A stretch of 64,000 nt of DNA from Gemmatimonadota bacterium (GTDB taxonomy: Bacteria > Latescibacterota > UBA2968), in the NCBI GenBank assembly GCA_002714465.1, contig PAXL01000036.1, positions 120,323 through 184,322 on the forward strand. The letters are read 5' to 3'. Position 1 is the first letter of the stretch; the number at the start of each line of letters is the position of its first letter. The notes beneath the pieces are model-generated. The model was not told the origin of the DNA and did not search any database. It saw only the letters and a program-made list of their open reading frames with translations. The position numbers were made by a program, and so were the translations under genes. Below, piece after piece: positions 1-9,022 of this stretch.

Positions 1-129
1 ATTCATACACGAGCGGATGTCGAACGTGTCCGAGAGGCCGGTGCGGATGCGGTCCTCATTGGTGAGAGCCTGATGAAGGAGCCGGACATAGGGGCTAAAC
101 TGTGCGAGCTGGTCGGGGATTCGCCGTGA
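1..129 (+). CDS. trpC: Indole-3-glycerol phosphate synthase, C-terminal fragment (window edge)
   Basis: Only the last 42 codons are inside the window; the frame opens at base 1 and stops at TGA 127-129. The residues fit the end of the TrpC TIM barrel: a tract like '[22 protein letters not shown]' in which the IGES phosphate-binding loop is typical of IGPS. TrpC closes the indole ring in tryptophan synthesis, using CdRP as substrate. The stop overlaps the GTG start of trpF (GTGA), so the two are translationally coupled, and trpF is the next enzyme in the same pathway. The call rests on this short tail and on position. Confidence 0.85.
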   Translation: MHTRADVERVREAGADAVLIGESLMKEPDIGAKLCELVGDSP

Positions 130-758
130 TTCGAGTCAAAGTCTGCGGGATAACTAACATCGGGGATGCGGCGTTCGCCGTTGAGTCGGGAGCCGACGCG
201 CTTGGTTTCATCTTCTACCCGAAGAGCAAGCGGTTTGTGAAACCGGAACAGGTCCGAGAGATCGTCTCTGAGCTTCCACCGTTTGTGACGACGGTGGGTG
301 TGGTGGTCAACGAAATCCGTGAAGATGTCGAGCGCATAGCCGACACGGCAGGTCTAGATGCCCTGCAGATTCACGGGGACGAGTCCCCAGACCTTTGCGT
401 GGGTTATACTAGACCCGCGATCCGTGCGATTCGCGTCGGAGCGGTCTTCGGTCCTGAACAGATAGCCCCGTATGCCGAGGTCGGTGTCGATACGTTCCTT
501 CTGGACAAAGCCAAGGACGGTTTCTACGGCGGAACGGGGGAAACGTTCGACTGGACTGCCGCGGTGCTCGCCAAGGACTATGGGCGTGTGATTCTGTCGG
601 GAGGCATGACACCTTACAACGTCGAAGATGGCGTTGCGGCTGTCGCTCCCTATGCGGTCGATGCCAGCAGCGGTGTCGAGGCCGAACCTGGCAAAAAGGA
701 TCACGCGAAAGTGAGTGCCTTTATCGAGAACGTACGGCGCGCAGGCAGGGAGGACTGA
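126..758 (+). CDS. trpF: Phosphoribosylanthranilate isomerase TrpF
   Basis: This is a 210-residue TIM-barrel enzyme that isomerises phosphoribosyl-anthranilate to CdRP. The N-terminal strand 'VKVCGIT' carries the catalytic Cys7, and Asp127 in '[15 protein letters not shown]' is the catalytic acid. The C-terminal '[14 protein letters not shown]' and '[15 protein letters not shown]' are the phosphate-binding loops. I chose GTG 126 because it places the first beta strand correctly and overlaps the trpC stop; an upstream GTG at 102 would add eight unconserved residues. Three bases separate its stop from tyrS. Confidence 0.95.
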   Translation: MIRVKVCGITNIGDAAFAVESGADALGFIFYPKSKRFVKPEQVREIVSELPPFVTTVGVVVNEIREDVERIADTAGLDALQIHGDESPDLCVGYTRPAIRAIRVGAVFGPEQIAPYAEVGVDTFLLDKAKDGFYGGTGETFDWTAAVLAKDYGRVILSGGMTPYNVEDGVAAVAPYAVDASSGVEAEPGKKDHAKVSAFIENVRRAGRED

Positions 759-761
759 GCG

Positions 762-2018
762 GTGGACATTCTTGAAGAGCTGGAGTATCGCGAGTGTCTG
801 TTTCAGTCGACCGAAGGTGTAAGAGAGCGACTGGTGAGGGGACCGGCGAACATCTACCTGGGTGTCGACCCGACAGCTGCGAGCATGACGATCGGAAACC
901 TGATCCCCGTGATAATGCTGCGGCGCCTGCAGTTGGCCGGTCACCATCCGGTCGCCTTGGTCGGTGGTGGTACGGGGTTGATCGGAGACCCAAGCGGAAA
1001 GGATCAAGAGCGCCAGCTGAATCCCGCCGAGCTCGTTGCGGAGAACACGGCAAGCGTGCGGTCAGAACTCGGACGGCTCTTGGACTTCGACTCGAAGACC
1101 AATCCGGCTTCGCTCGTAAGCAACCTCGATTGGCTGGGCGAGATCAAGATGATCGAGTTTCTCAGAGACGTAGGAAAGCACTTCTCGATTAGCTATATGT
1201 TGGCGAAGGAATCGGTCTCGTCGCGGATGGAGACCGGGATCTCGTATACCGAGTTCAGCTACATGATCTTCCAGGCATACGATTTCTTGGAGCTCTTCCG
1301 TCGGAACAACTGTGATGTGCAGATTGGCGGGAGCGACCAATGGGGCAACATCACTGCCGGGATCGAATTGATCCGCAGAGAGCTGGGCGAGCGGGCATAC
1401 GGGTTCACGAACGCATTGCTCGAACGATCGGATGGGAAGAAGTTCGGGAAGTCCGAAGAGGGAGCGATCTTCCTGAGTCCGAAGCTGACGAGTCCGTATC
1501 AGTTCTACCAGTGGTTCATCAATGTGCCGGATGCAGATGTCGTGAAGTTCCTGAAGATCTTCACGTTCCTCGAGAGAGAAACGATCGAGGAGCTTGGGAC
1601 GGGTGTGGAGACTGCTCCGGATAAGCGCGAAGGTCAGCGAGTTCTGGCCGAGGAGGTCACGAGCTTTGTCCATGGTCTCGATGCGGCCAAGCGAGCTATT
1701 CACATCTCGGAAGCGTTGTTCTACGGGAATCTGAACGAGCTGTCCGAGCAGGAGGTCGAGGAGGGCTTCAGCGATGTGCCCTCTTTCACGTTGAAGGGGA
1801 CCGAGGAGAAGGGTCTGATCGATCTCCTCGTGGATGCTGGGGTATCCTCGTCCAAACGCCAGGCGCGTGAAGACATCAAGAGCGGTGCGCTCAACGTCAA
1901 CGGTGAACGGCAGACAGATCTGGGGACGACACTGACACCGACGGATACCCTCGCAGGTAAGTTCGTCGTGATCCGTCGCGGCAAACACCGGTACTTCCTG
2001 ATCCGATGGGACCGCTAG
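762..2018 (+). CDS. tyrS: Tyrosyl-tRNA synthetase
   Basis: This is a 418-residue class I aminoacyl-tRNA synthetase that charges tRNA-Tyr. The Rossmann domain has 'GVDPTAASMTIGNLIPV' near residues 34-50, the tyrosine-site 'QIGGSDQWGNI' near 187-197 and the KMSKS-type loop 'KKFGKS' at 226-231. The tail (about 350-418) is an S4 RNA-binding domain ('SSKRQAREDIKSGALNVNG'). Length is close to the E. coli enzyme. The HIGH-type signature is degenerate: T43-I-G-N46 replaces H-x-G-H. It starts at GTG 762 and lies inside a trp/aro operon, linking tyrosine use to aromatic amino acid supply. Its last 13 bases overlap the next gene. Confidence 0.95.
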   Translation: MDILEELEYRECLFQSTEGVRERLVRGPANIYLGVDPTAASMTIGNLIPVIMLRRLQLAGHHPVALVGGGTGLIGDPSGKDQERQLNPAELVAENTASVRSELGRLLDFDSKTNPASLVSNLDWLGEIKMIEFLRDVGKHFSISYMLAKESVSSRMETGISYTEFSYMIFQAYDFLELFRRNNCDVQIGGSDQWGNITAGIELIRRELGERAYGFTNALLERSDGKKFGKSEEGAIFLSPKLTSPYQFYQWFINVPDADVVKFLKIFTFLERETIEELGTGVETAPDKREGQRVLAEEVTSFVHGLDAAKRAIHISEALFYGNLNELSEQEVEEGFSDVPSFTLKGTEEKGLIDLLVDAGVSSSKRQAREDIKSGALNVNGERQTDLGTTLTPTDTLAGKFVVIRRGKHRYFLIRWDR

Positions 2019-4513
2019 ACCGAGTCGGTGTCTGCATAGCGCTGCTCTGCCTGATCCCTACGGCTGCGTTGGGCTGGCTGAAGGGACGCGAGTCTCAGAC
2101 CTATTCGATCGGTCCTCAGCCCGATGTCGTGATCGACGGGGATCTTGGGGACTGGAAGAAAAGTGCTTTCACCGTCGGGCCTCTAGCCGACCAGAATGGT
2201 CGGCTCCCGGATTTCATGGATCTGGACGGCTCGATTCGTGTCGGCTGGAACCGGACCGGTCTCGTCCTCGCGCTGTTGGTGAGAGATGATGTGATCGAGG
2301 AGTCTCCGACAGAGAGGCTCGGAGGCTACGACTCGGTCTCGATAAGGATTTCGGAGGGTCTACAAAGCGAACGCTACCTGATCGCGACGATCGCGCCCGG
2401 CGCCGATCCCTCTCAGCAAGCGACTCGGGTTCGTGTGCGAGCCAAGAGTACAGTGATTGCGGATGTGACCGCAGCAGGGCGTGCGGTCGACAATGGGTAT
2501 CAGCTAGAGACGCATATCCCGCTTCAGGCATTTGGACCGGTAGAAGAGGGTCAGTTCTATGCGCTTCAAGTGATTCTCATAGATCGAGATCCGGGTGAGC
2601 GTTCCAGTCAGATTGCTTGGTTTCCATGGGAGGACATCTCGGTCGGCGGAATGTCGAATGTCGTGCAACTTGCGCAAACCAGCAGTGCGAGTGTTCGGGG
2701 ATTGGCCCGTGGTGACTACCCGGATCTTCTGAAGACGCGTGTTACGGTCACTGCGGACAGATCCCTGGCAGGTAGGGAGGTCGCCGTTCTCGATGACAAA
2801 GCGACCTACGTGACCGGGTATCTGAGTGAGAAGAATCGTCGTGCGGAGGTGGTCTTCAAGTTGGACATGCCCGATCGGGGCGCACCCTTCGACAACCCGA
2901 GAATCAAGATCACAGATAGCGGCACGATTCCGCTGACGATTCGTGACAGCGACGAAGCTAGAGCTTGGGGCTTCGTGCGGCATGGTGTCGAATTCGAAGA
3001 CTATGCGTTCGGCGATGAGCGCTTCCCTGAGCCGAAGCTGGCCGACCCCCTATATGCCGAGCACCTGATCGGCCCCTACACGGTCGAAGCCGAATACTAC
3101 GACCGGAACTACAACAAGGTCGATAGGGCAGAGAAGAACGGACGGTACGGTGCTGTTGTCAGCATCAAGGCACAAGAATCGGGGTTTGTCCACAGACGTT
3201 TCAGGACGCTATACAAGCACAAGGGCAATTTCGACTGGTGGAAATATGATGTAGAGGGCACTATCGATCTGCCAGATGAATACGGAATCGAACCGGTCGT
3301 GCTGGAGGAACAGCGCGGGCTCGTATCCGAGTTTCTGAAGTGGCGGTTTCGTATGGGTCTCATTCAAGACCAAAGAGCCGGAGCATTTCTCGCAGGTCTC
3401 AGCGAGTCTATACCCGGGAAAGGCACAGAAAACCTCTACGAGAATGTATGGACTCGGGATCGTGAGTGGTGGGTCGGTCTAAAGCGGAAGCTCTATGGGC
3501 TGGGTCCGGTCAAACCGTTACAGGCGCCGACCGGTGTGTTCAAGGGGCGGGCTCAGGAGCTGGTTTTCGGGTCTGAGTCGGAGGCGGGGTTCAGGGAGGG
3601 CGTGGTCAAGGCGGTCGACCAGGTCTGTAAGACCTGGTGGGAAGAGTCCGCTGAGCCCTTCTCTGTTTGTCTGGCCCGAAACGGTTATATCCTGCATCTC
3701 CAGTCGTACGGGGTGCGCGACGGTGAACCGGTGACGCTAACGACGAAGACCCCCATAGCATCGATCACGAAGCTGCTCGCGGGTACGCTGATGGCGATGG
3801 CGGTCGAACACCGGCGACTCGACCTCGATGCACCGATCAAGAACTATCTGCCAGCATTCAGGGACATAGAGGCGGGTAAGCTTCTCACTGTTCGGAAGTT
3901 GATGAACCACACCAGTGGTTTTCATAACCATTGGGGTGACGATCAGAACGACTTTGAAGAGTTGATGGCAGGGTATGCGTCGGAGATGCAGATCGGGAGG
4001 ACCTACCAGTACAATGGGACAGCCTTTGCATTGGCAGGGAAGGTCCTTGAGGCCGTTACTGGGGAAACTGTACCAAGGTTCTTAAAACGTCACCTGCTTG
4101 ATCCGCTTGGCTGCGAGGATACGGACGTGTTCGGGACATCCTGGGATGGGAAGAGTACCCCTCTCGACCTCGCACGGATCGGTCAGATGCTCATGAATGG
4201 TGGGGCGTACGGCGACTTCAGGTTCTTCGAGTACGAGGCGATGCAGGAACTGTTGCCAAAGTCCCTGATGGGTACGATCCCCGGAACATACCGTGAGTAC
4301 GGGATGGGGACGCGCCTCTACCGAAACGAAGGGTTTGGAGAGGGCACGTTCGGACACGGCGCCGCTTCCTCGACAATCTTCCGGGTCGATCCGGAGAACA
4401 AGCTCATAATCGTTGTGACCCGGTGGCGTGAAGGCAAAGAATACAACGAGCATCGACGTCGACTGTTCGACACGATCGTTTCATATATACCAGGACCTAA
4501 AGAATCCTTATAA
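2006..4513 (+). CDS. CBM9-like domain / serine beta-lactamase-family hydrolase fusion, exported
   Basis: This 835-residue protein starts at ATG 2006, overlapping the tyrS stop. Residues about 8-24 form a hydrophobic signal or anchor. Residues about 35-235 resemble a CBM9-like/cellobiose-dehydrogenase-type beta sandwich ('[13 protein letters not shown]', 'IAWFPWEDI'). A middle region (about 330-520) is unassigned. Residues about 535-830 are a class C beta-lactamase/transpeptidase-like fold: the SxxK motif is S586-I-T-K589, Y669 sits in '[18 protein letters not shown]', and a C-terminal 'FGHG' matches the HxG/KTG strand. Position 3 of the Y-x-N motif is Gly, so esterase, peptidase or D-amino-acid-peptide activity is equally possible; substrate unknown. 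Finding such an exported enzyme between tyrS and trpB is unexpected. Confidence 0.8.
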   Translation: MGPLDRVGVCIALLCLIPTAALGWLKGRESQTYSIGPQPDVVIDGDLGDWKKSAFTVGPLADQNGRLPDFMDLDGSIRVGWNRTGLVLALLVRDDVIEESPTERLGGYDSVSIRISEGLQSERYLIATIAPGADPSQQATRVRVRAKSTVIADVTAAGRAVDNGYQLETHIPLQAFGPVEEGQFYALQVILIDRDPGERSSQIAWFPWEDISVGGMSNVVQLAQTSSASVRGLARGDYPDLLKTRVTVTADRSLAGREVAVLDDKATYVTGYLSEKNRRAEVVFKLDMPDRGAPFDNPRIKITDSGTIPLTIRDSDEARAWGFVRHGVEFEDYAFGDERFPEPKLADPLYAEHLIGPYTVEAEYYDRNYNKVDRAEKNGRYGAVVSIKAQESGFVHRRFRTLYKHKGNFDWWKYDVEGTIDLPDEYGIEPVVLEEQRGLVSEFLKWRFRMGLIQDQRAGAFLAGLSESIPGKGTENLYENVWTRDREWWVGLKRKLYGLGPVKPLQAPTGVFKGRAQELVFGSESEAGFREGVVKAVDQVCKTWWEESAEPFSVCLARNGYILHLQSYGVRDGEPVTLTTKTPIASITKLLAGTLMAMAVEHRRLDLDAPIKNYLPAFRDIEAGKLLTVRKLMNHTSGFHNHWGDDQNDFEELMAGYASEMQIGRTYQYNGTAFALAGKVLEAVTGETVPRFLKRHLLDPLGCEDTDVFGTSWDGKSTPLDLARIGQMLMNGGAYGDFRFFEYEAMQELLPKSLMGTIPGTYREYGMGTRLYRNEGFGEGTFGHGAASSTIFRVDPENKLIIVVTRWREGKEYNEHRRRLFDTIVSYIPGPKESL

Positions 4514-4527
4514 ACAGAGGCAAGCCG

Positions 4528-5745
4528 ATGGCTACACTTGTCAGTCCGGATCTACCTGATGCCCGAGGCCGCTACGGCCCGTACGGTGGCCGGTATGTGC
4601 CGGAAACCCTAATGTCACTTCTTGACGACCTGGAGGCAGCATACCGGGTGGCCAAAGAGGACCCGGGTTTCCAGGCAGAACTCGATCGCTACCTGAGAGA
4701 GTTCATCGGGCGTCCGACATCGCTGTATTTTGCCGATCGCCTTACGCGGCACCTGGGTGGCGCCAGAATCTACCTGAAGCGAGAAGATCTGGCGCACACG
4801 GGCGCCCACAAGATCAACAACTCAATGGGGCAGATCCTGCTTGCGAAACGGATGGGCAAGGAGCGGATCATTGCCGAAACCGGCGCAGGACAGCACGGTG
4901 TTGCGACGGCCACGGTCGCCGCGATGTTCGGGCTTGAGTGCGAGATCTACATGGGTACGGAAGACATGGTGCGTCAGGCGCTGAACGTCTTTCGTATGCG
5001 CCTGCTGGGTGCGAAGGTGACGGGTGTCGATTCGGGAAGCCGGACGCTTAAGGATGCGATTAACGAAGCGATTAGGGATTGGGTCACGAACGTCGACTCT
5101 ACGTTCTACATATTTGGATCGGTTCTGGGACCACATCCGTACCCGATGATTGTGCGCGACTTCCAGCGTGTGATCGGTGTCGAAGCTAGAGAGCAGATTC
5201 TGGCCGCCGAGGGCAGGCTGCCTGATTGTCTGGTGGCGTGCGTTGGTGGCGGGAGCAACTCGATCGGGCTTTTCCATCGGTTTCTCGAAGACGAGGGTGT
5301 TCGGATGGTCGGTGTCGAGGCCGGAGGGCACGGCATCGAATCGGGCGAGCACGCGGCGCGGTTCCAAGGTGGGAAGCTTGGCGTGCTCCACGGTGCACAA
5401 ATCTATCTCCTCCAGGACGACGACGGACAGATCGCGCTGACCCATTCGGTGTCCGCAGGCCTCGACTACTCGGGTGTTGGGCCGGAGCACTGCTACCTGC
5501 GAGATTACGACCGGGTCGAATACGCTTATGCGACGGATGAAGAGGCGCTTGAAGCGTTCCAACTTCTGAGCCAGCTTGAAGGGATCATACCTGCGCTCGA
5601 GAGTTCGCACGCGATAGCTGAAGTCTGCAAGATGGCGCCGACCATGGATTCAGATCAGGTTGTCATTGTGAATCTCTCGGGAAGGGGAGACAAGGATGTG
5701 CAGCAGGCTGCAGTAATGATAGACGGTATAGACGAGGTAGGATGA
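4528..5745 (+). CDS. trpB: Tryptophan synthase beta chain
   Basis: A 405-residue PLP enzyme that joins indole and serine to make tryptophan. The start of the fold is '[16 protein letters not shown]'. K95 in 'HTGAHKINN' is the Schiff-base lysine, and 'GGGSNSIG' near residue 240 is the phosphate-binding glycine loop. '[11 protein letters not shown]' and 'LSGRGDKD' near the C terminus are also typical of the TrpB1 family. A GAGG Shine-Dalgarno lies just upstream. The stop overlaps trpA (ATGA), as expected for the obligate alpha2-beta2 complex. Confidence 0.97.
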   Translation: MATLVSPDLPDARGRYGPYGGRYVPETLMSLLDDLEAAYRVAKEDPGFQAELDRYLREFIGRPTSLYFADRLTRHLGGARIYLKREDLAHTGAHKINNSMGQILLAKRMGKERIIAETGAGQHGVATATVAAMFGLECEIYMGTEDMVRQALNVFRMRLLGAKVTGVDSGSRTLKDAINEAIRDWVTNVDSTFYIFGSVLGPHPYPMIVRDFQRVIGVEAREQILAAEGRLPDCLVACVGGGSNSIGLFHRFLEDEGVRMVGVEAGGHGIESGEHAARFQGGKLGVLHGAQIYLLQDDDGQIALTHSVSAGLDYSGVGPEHCYLRDYDRVEYAYATDEEALEAFQLLSQLEGIIPALESSHAIAEVCKMAPTMDSDQVVIVNLSGRGDKDVQQAAVMIDGIDEVG

Positions 5746-6545
5746 GCGCGATCGCTGAGAGATTTGCCTGTCTGAAAGAGCGTGGCGAGACAGCCTTCAT
5801 CCCCTACGTTACCGCGGGGGATCCGGATCTGGAGACGACGAAGGCGATCGTGGTCGAGATGGCCCGTAGAGGTGCGGATGTGATCGAGCTGGGGATCCCG
5901 TTCTCTGACCCGCTTGCGGACGGGCCGACGATTCAGGCCTCATCGCAAAGGGCACTCGACAAGGGAGCTACGCTCGAAGGAATATTCGGTTGTGCCGAGG
6001 ACATTCGGAAAGAGACGGATGTTCCGATTATTATTTTTAGCTACTACAACCCCGTGCATCGGTATGGCCTCGAGGCCTTCGTGAACCGGTGCGTGGATGT
6101 GGGTGTGGACGGAGCGCTGGTGACGGATCTGCCTCCTGAAGAGGCCGGTATATATGGGGAGCTAATGTCGGCAGCGGGTTTGGACACGGTATTCCTGCTC
6201 GCGCCTACGAGTCGGGACGAGCGAATCAAGCTCGTTGCGGATGCGACGACAGGATTCGTGTATTACGTGTCGAGAGCCGGGGTGACCGGTGAGCAGACGT
6301 CGCTCTCTGATACGCTCGCTCCCATGGTAAAGAAGATCAAAGAGTTTACGAACAAGCCTGTAGCGGTTGGATTCGGTATCTCGGACCCACAACAGGCGCA
6401 GGAGGTTGCGCGACACGCCGATGCGGTCGTCGTGGGCAGCGCGATCGTTCGTCGCATCGCAGAGAAAGGAGGCGATCCCGATCTGGCATCACAGATCGGG
6501 GACTTTGTTGCCGACCTGATGCGACCGTTGAAGACCTCAAGCTGA
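5742..6545 (+). CDS. trpA: Tryptophan synthase alpha chain
   Basis: A 267-residue TIM barrel that releases indole from indole-glycerol phosphate for channelling into TrpB. The catalytic pair Glu49 ('[11 protein letters not shown]') and Asp60 ('LADGPTIQ') falls at exactly the E. coli positions, and 'GFGIS' near residue 208 is the phosphate loop. The start codon overlaps the trpB stop by four bases. The gene ends the tryptophan block; 22 bases later the chorismate mutase begins. Confidence 0.97.
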   Translation: MSAIAERFACLKERGETAFIPYVTAGDPDLETTKAIVVEMARRGADVIELGIPFSDPLADGPTIQASSQRALDKGATLEGIFGCAEDIRKETDVPIIIFSYYNPVHRYGLEAFVNRCVDVGVDGALVTDLPPEEAGIYGELMSAAGLDTVFLLAPTSRDERIKLVADATTGFVYYVSRAGVTGEQTSLSDTLAPMVKKIKEFTNKPVAVGFGISDPQQAQEVARHADAVVVGSAIVRRIAEKGGDPDLASQIGDFVADLMRPLKTSS

Positions 6546-6567
6546 CACAACCCGAGAGAGCCGTCGA

Positions 6568-6840
6568 ATGGATCTGGATGATTGGCGTGGCAAGATAGAC
6601 GACCTCAACGCCAAACTCGTCGAACTGCTAAGCGAACGCGCGAGGTGCGCGATCGAGATCGGCCTGATCAAGCGCGATAAGGGTCTGCCGCTGTATGCAC
6701 CTGAGCGAGAGGCTGTCGTGCTCACCCAGCTTAAGGTACTGAACAAAGGTCCCCTGAGCGATGAGGCGATTGAGCGGGTTTTTCGCCAGATCATCGATGA
6801 AGCCCTGAGACTCGAGCAGGAACACACGGACGAATCGTAG
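6568..6840 (+). CDS. Chorismate mutase, AroQ type
   Basis: This 90-residue all-helical protein matches AroQ mutases, which rearrange chorismate to prephenate. The first helix 'WRGKIDDLNAKLVELLSERARCAIEIGLIK' carries the first active-site Arg, and 'PLYAPEREAVVLTQL' carries the K/R-x-x-R...E pattern of helix 2. It is free-standing rather than fused to PheA, TyrA or DAHP synthase. DAHP synthase follows 17 bases later and prephenate dehydrogenase after that, so the three likely form the tyrosine branch; a mutase/DAHP-synthase complex is possible but unproven. Confidence 0.92.
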   Translation: MDLDDWRGKIDDLNAKLVELLSERARCAIEIGLIKRDKGLPLYAPEREAVVLTQLKVLNKGPLSDEAIERVFRQIIDEALRLEQEHTDES

Positions 6841-6857
6841 CGTATCAAGAGGACAAA

Positions 6858-7886
6858 ATGGCATTCGAAATCTTGGGAGAGATTCCCCTCTCCGAGAACA
6901 TCCGCGAGATGCACCCCGTCACGCCTGAGATGGTAGAAGTCAAGAAGCGTCGTGACCAGGAGATCAGGGACATCTTTCTGAAAAAGTCGGACAAGATGCT
7001 GCTCATCATCGGACCTTGCTCTGCGCACAATGAAGATGCCGTGTGCGAATATGCCGGGCGTCTCGCGAGGCTTCAGGACGAAGTAACGGATAAGCTGGTC
7101 CTGGTTCCGCGTGTTTACACGAACAAACCGCGAACCACGGGAGAAGGCTACAAGGGCATGGCTCACCAGCCGGATCCCGAAAAGGATCCCGACCTTGTGG
7201 AAGGTATGATCGCGATTCGGAAGATGCACATTCGGGCCTTCTGCGAGTCTGGGCTGACGGCAGCAGACGAGATGCTGTATCCCGGGAACTTTCCGTATCT
7301 CGAAGATGTGCTGAGCTACGTCGCCGTCGGAGCTCGATCGGTGGAGAACCAGCAGCACCGCCTGACGATCAGCGGGCTTGATGTTCCGTCAGGGATGAAG
7401 AATCCGACGGGCGGTGACATCAGCGTGATGCTTAACGCGATTCGCGCGGCTCAGATTCCCCACGAGTTCACATATAACCGGTGGATTGCACGGACACCGG
7501 GGAATCCGCTGACACATGCGATCCTGAGAGGCTACTTGGATACCTCCGGGCGGAGCTTCCCAAACTACCACTATGAGGATCTGCATTACATCGCCAAGCA
7601 GTATCTCGATCGGGGTCTTGAGAATCCTGCGATCATCGTCGACACGAACCACAACAACTCGGACAAACAATTCTCCGAGCAGCCCCGGATTGGTCTAGAG
7701 GTGATGCGGAGTCGTCAGAGTTCGGACCTGATTCGAGATACAGTCCGTGGTCTGATGGTCGAGAGCTACCTTGTTGAAGGATCCCAGAGCGTCGAGGACG
7801 GCGTGTTCGGGAAATCGATCACGGACCCCTGTTTGGGCTGGGTCGATTCAGAGCGATTCGTGAAGGATCTCGCAGAAAGGGCCTAG
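6858..7886 (+). CDS. aroF: 3-deoxy-7-phosphoheptulonate (DAHP) synthase, class I-alpha
   Basis: A 342-residue enzyme for the first shikimate step, condensing PEP and erythrose 4-phosphate. 'LLIIGPCSAHNEDAV' carries the metal-binding Cys and strand 1, 'PRVYTNKPRTTGEGYKGM' is the PEP/E4P-binding tract specific to the AroF/G/H type, and 'VDTNHNNSDK' and 'VEGSQ' are later metal- and substrate-binding segments. Length matches the E. coli isoenzymes, with their short N-terminal extension where feedback inhibitors bind. The symbol marks the reaction, not a specific E. coli isoenzyme. An AGAGGAC Shine-Dalgarno precedes ATG 6858. Confidence 0.95.
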   Translation: MAFEILGEIPLSENIREMHPVTPEMVEVKKRRDQEIRDIFLKKSDKMLLIIGPCSAHNEDAVCEYAGRLARLQDEVTDKLVLVPRVYTNKPRTTGEGYKGMAHQPDPEKDPDLVEGMIAIRKMHIRAFCESGLTAADEMLYPGNFPYLEDVLSYVAVGARSVENQQHRLTISGLDVPSGMKNPTGGDISVMLNAIRAAQIPHEFTYNRWIARTPGNPLTHAILRGYLDTSGRSFPNYHYEDLHYIAKQYLDRGLENPAIIVDTNHNNSDKQFSEQPRIGLEVMRSRQSSDLIRDTVRGLMVESYLVEGSQSVEDGVFGKSITDPCLGWVDSERFVKDLAERA

Positions 7887-7904
7887 ACGAAGATCAGGTG
7901 ATCC

Positions 7905-9014
7905 ATGAGCGATCCCGACTTTACAGACACAAGCGTTGCAATCGTAGGTGTGGGGCTCATCGGCGGATCGTTGAGCCTTGCGTTCAAACGCGCCGGTATT
8001 CGGACTCGCATCATTGGGATCAGCCGCCGAGAGACTCTCGATCGAGCCGTCGAACAGGGCGCGATCGACGAAGGTTTCGAGTATGACGACATTGCTGAGG
8101 GTGTTGCAAAAGCCGATCTGACAATTCTCTGCACCCCGATCACGCGGATTCTCGAGATGATCCCGGCTTGTCTGGCTGCAGCAAAGTCGGGGAGCATCGT
8201 GACGGACGTGGGTAGTACAAAACGGGCTGTGGTCGAGGCGGCGAGCCGACAAGGCCGATCTGATGTATTCTTCATCGGAGGACACCCGATGGCGGGTTCG
8301 GAATGGAAGGGCGTCGATGCAGCAGACCCGTTCCTGTTTCAGAACGCGATCTACGTGCTGACGCCGTCAAATGATGTCCCGTCCGAACGTCTCGGCTGGT
8401 TGGCCGGTCTGACGGAACAAATCGGGGCGCACGTTGTTCAGATGGACCCGGACACGCACGATCGAGTTGCGGCTGCAATTAGTCATCTTCCGCAGATCAT
8501 GGCGACGACGCTTGTCGGGATGGTCGGACGAATGAACCAAAAGGACGGACTCCCCCTGAAAATGGCCGCCGGTGGGTTCCGGGATATGACGAGGATTGCG
8601 TCGAGCCCGTATGAAATGTGGCGAGATATCTGTCGGACCAACGCAGATCCGATCCGTGAAGCGATGGAGACCTACATGGATGCACTGTCAGAGCTGAAGG
8701 GGAGGATCGAAACCGATTCGCTGGAAGCAGACTTCGACTACGCGAATGAAGTCCGGGATCGCATTCCGAAAGACTCAAAGGGCTTTCTGACGCCGCTGTA
8801 CGAGCTGCTTCTTGTGGTCGAAGACAAGCCGGGCGTGATCGCTGAAGTCGCTACGTCTCTTGCCAGTGCAGGCATCAATATCAAGGATATAGAGGTGCTG
8901 AAAGTTCGGGAGGGTGAGGGCGGGTCTCTTCGCCTAGGTTTCGGCACCGCGGAGGACAAGTGGATTGCAAGCCGGATCCTGAGCGCAAAGGGATACACAG
9001 TATTATCAAGGTAG
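7905..9014 (+). CDS. tyrA: Prephenate dehydrogenase with C-terminal ACT domain
   Basis: A 369-residue NAD(P)-dependent dehydrogenase that converts prephenate to 4-hydroxyphenylpyruvate. The N-terminal Rossmann motif is G15-V-G17-L-I-G20-G. 'GGHPMAGSEWKG' holds the conserved His127, and 'HDRVAAAISHLPQ' holds His194. Residues about 298-365 ('LYELLLVVEDKPGVIAEV...') form an ACT domain, consistent with feedback control by tyrosine or phenylalanine. It starts at ATG 7905 and ends 8 bases before the most likely start of the EPSP-synthase-like gene. Confidence 0.95.
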   Translation: MSDPDFTDTSVAIVGVGLIGGSLSLAFKRAGIRTRIIGISRRETLDRAVEQGAIDEGFEYDDIAEGVAKADLTILCTPITRILEMIPACLAAAKSGSIVTDVGSTKRAVVEAASRQGRSDVFFIGGHPMAGSEWKGVDAADPFLFQNAIYVLTPSNDVPSERLGWLAGLTEQIGAHVVQMDPDTHDRVAAAISHLPQIMATTLVGMVGRMNQKDGLPLKMAAGGFRDMTRIASSPYEMWRDICRTNADPIREAMETYMDALSELKGRIETDSLEADFDYANEVRDRIPKDSKGFLTPLYELLLVVEDKPGVIAEVATSLASAGINIKDIEVLKVREGEGGSLRLGFGTAEDKWIASRILSAKGYTVLSR

Positions 9015-9022
9015 CTAAAGGA

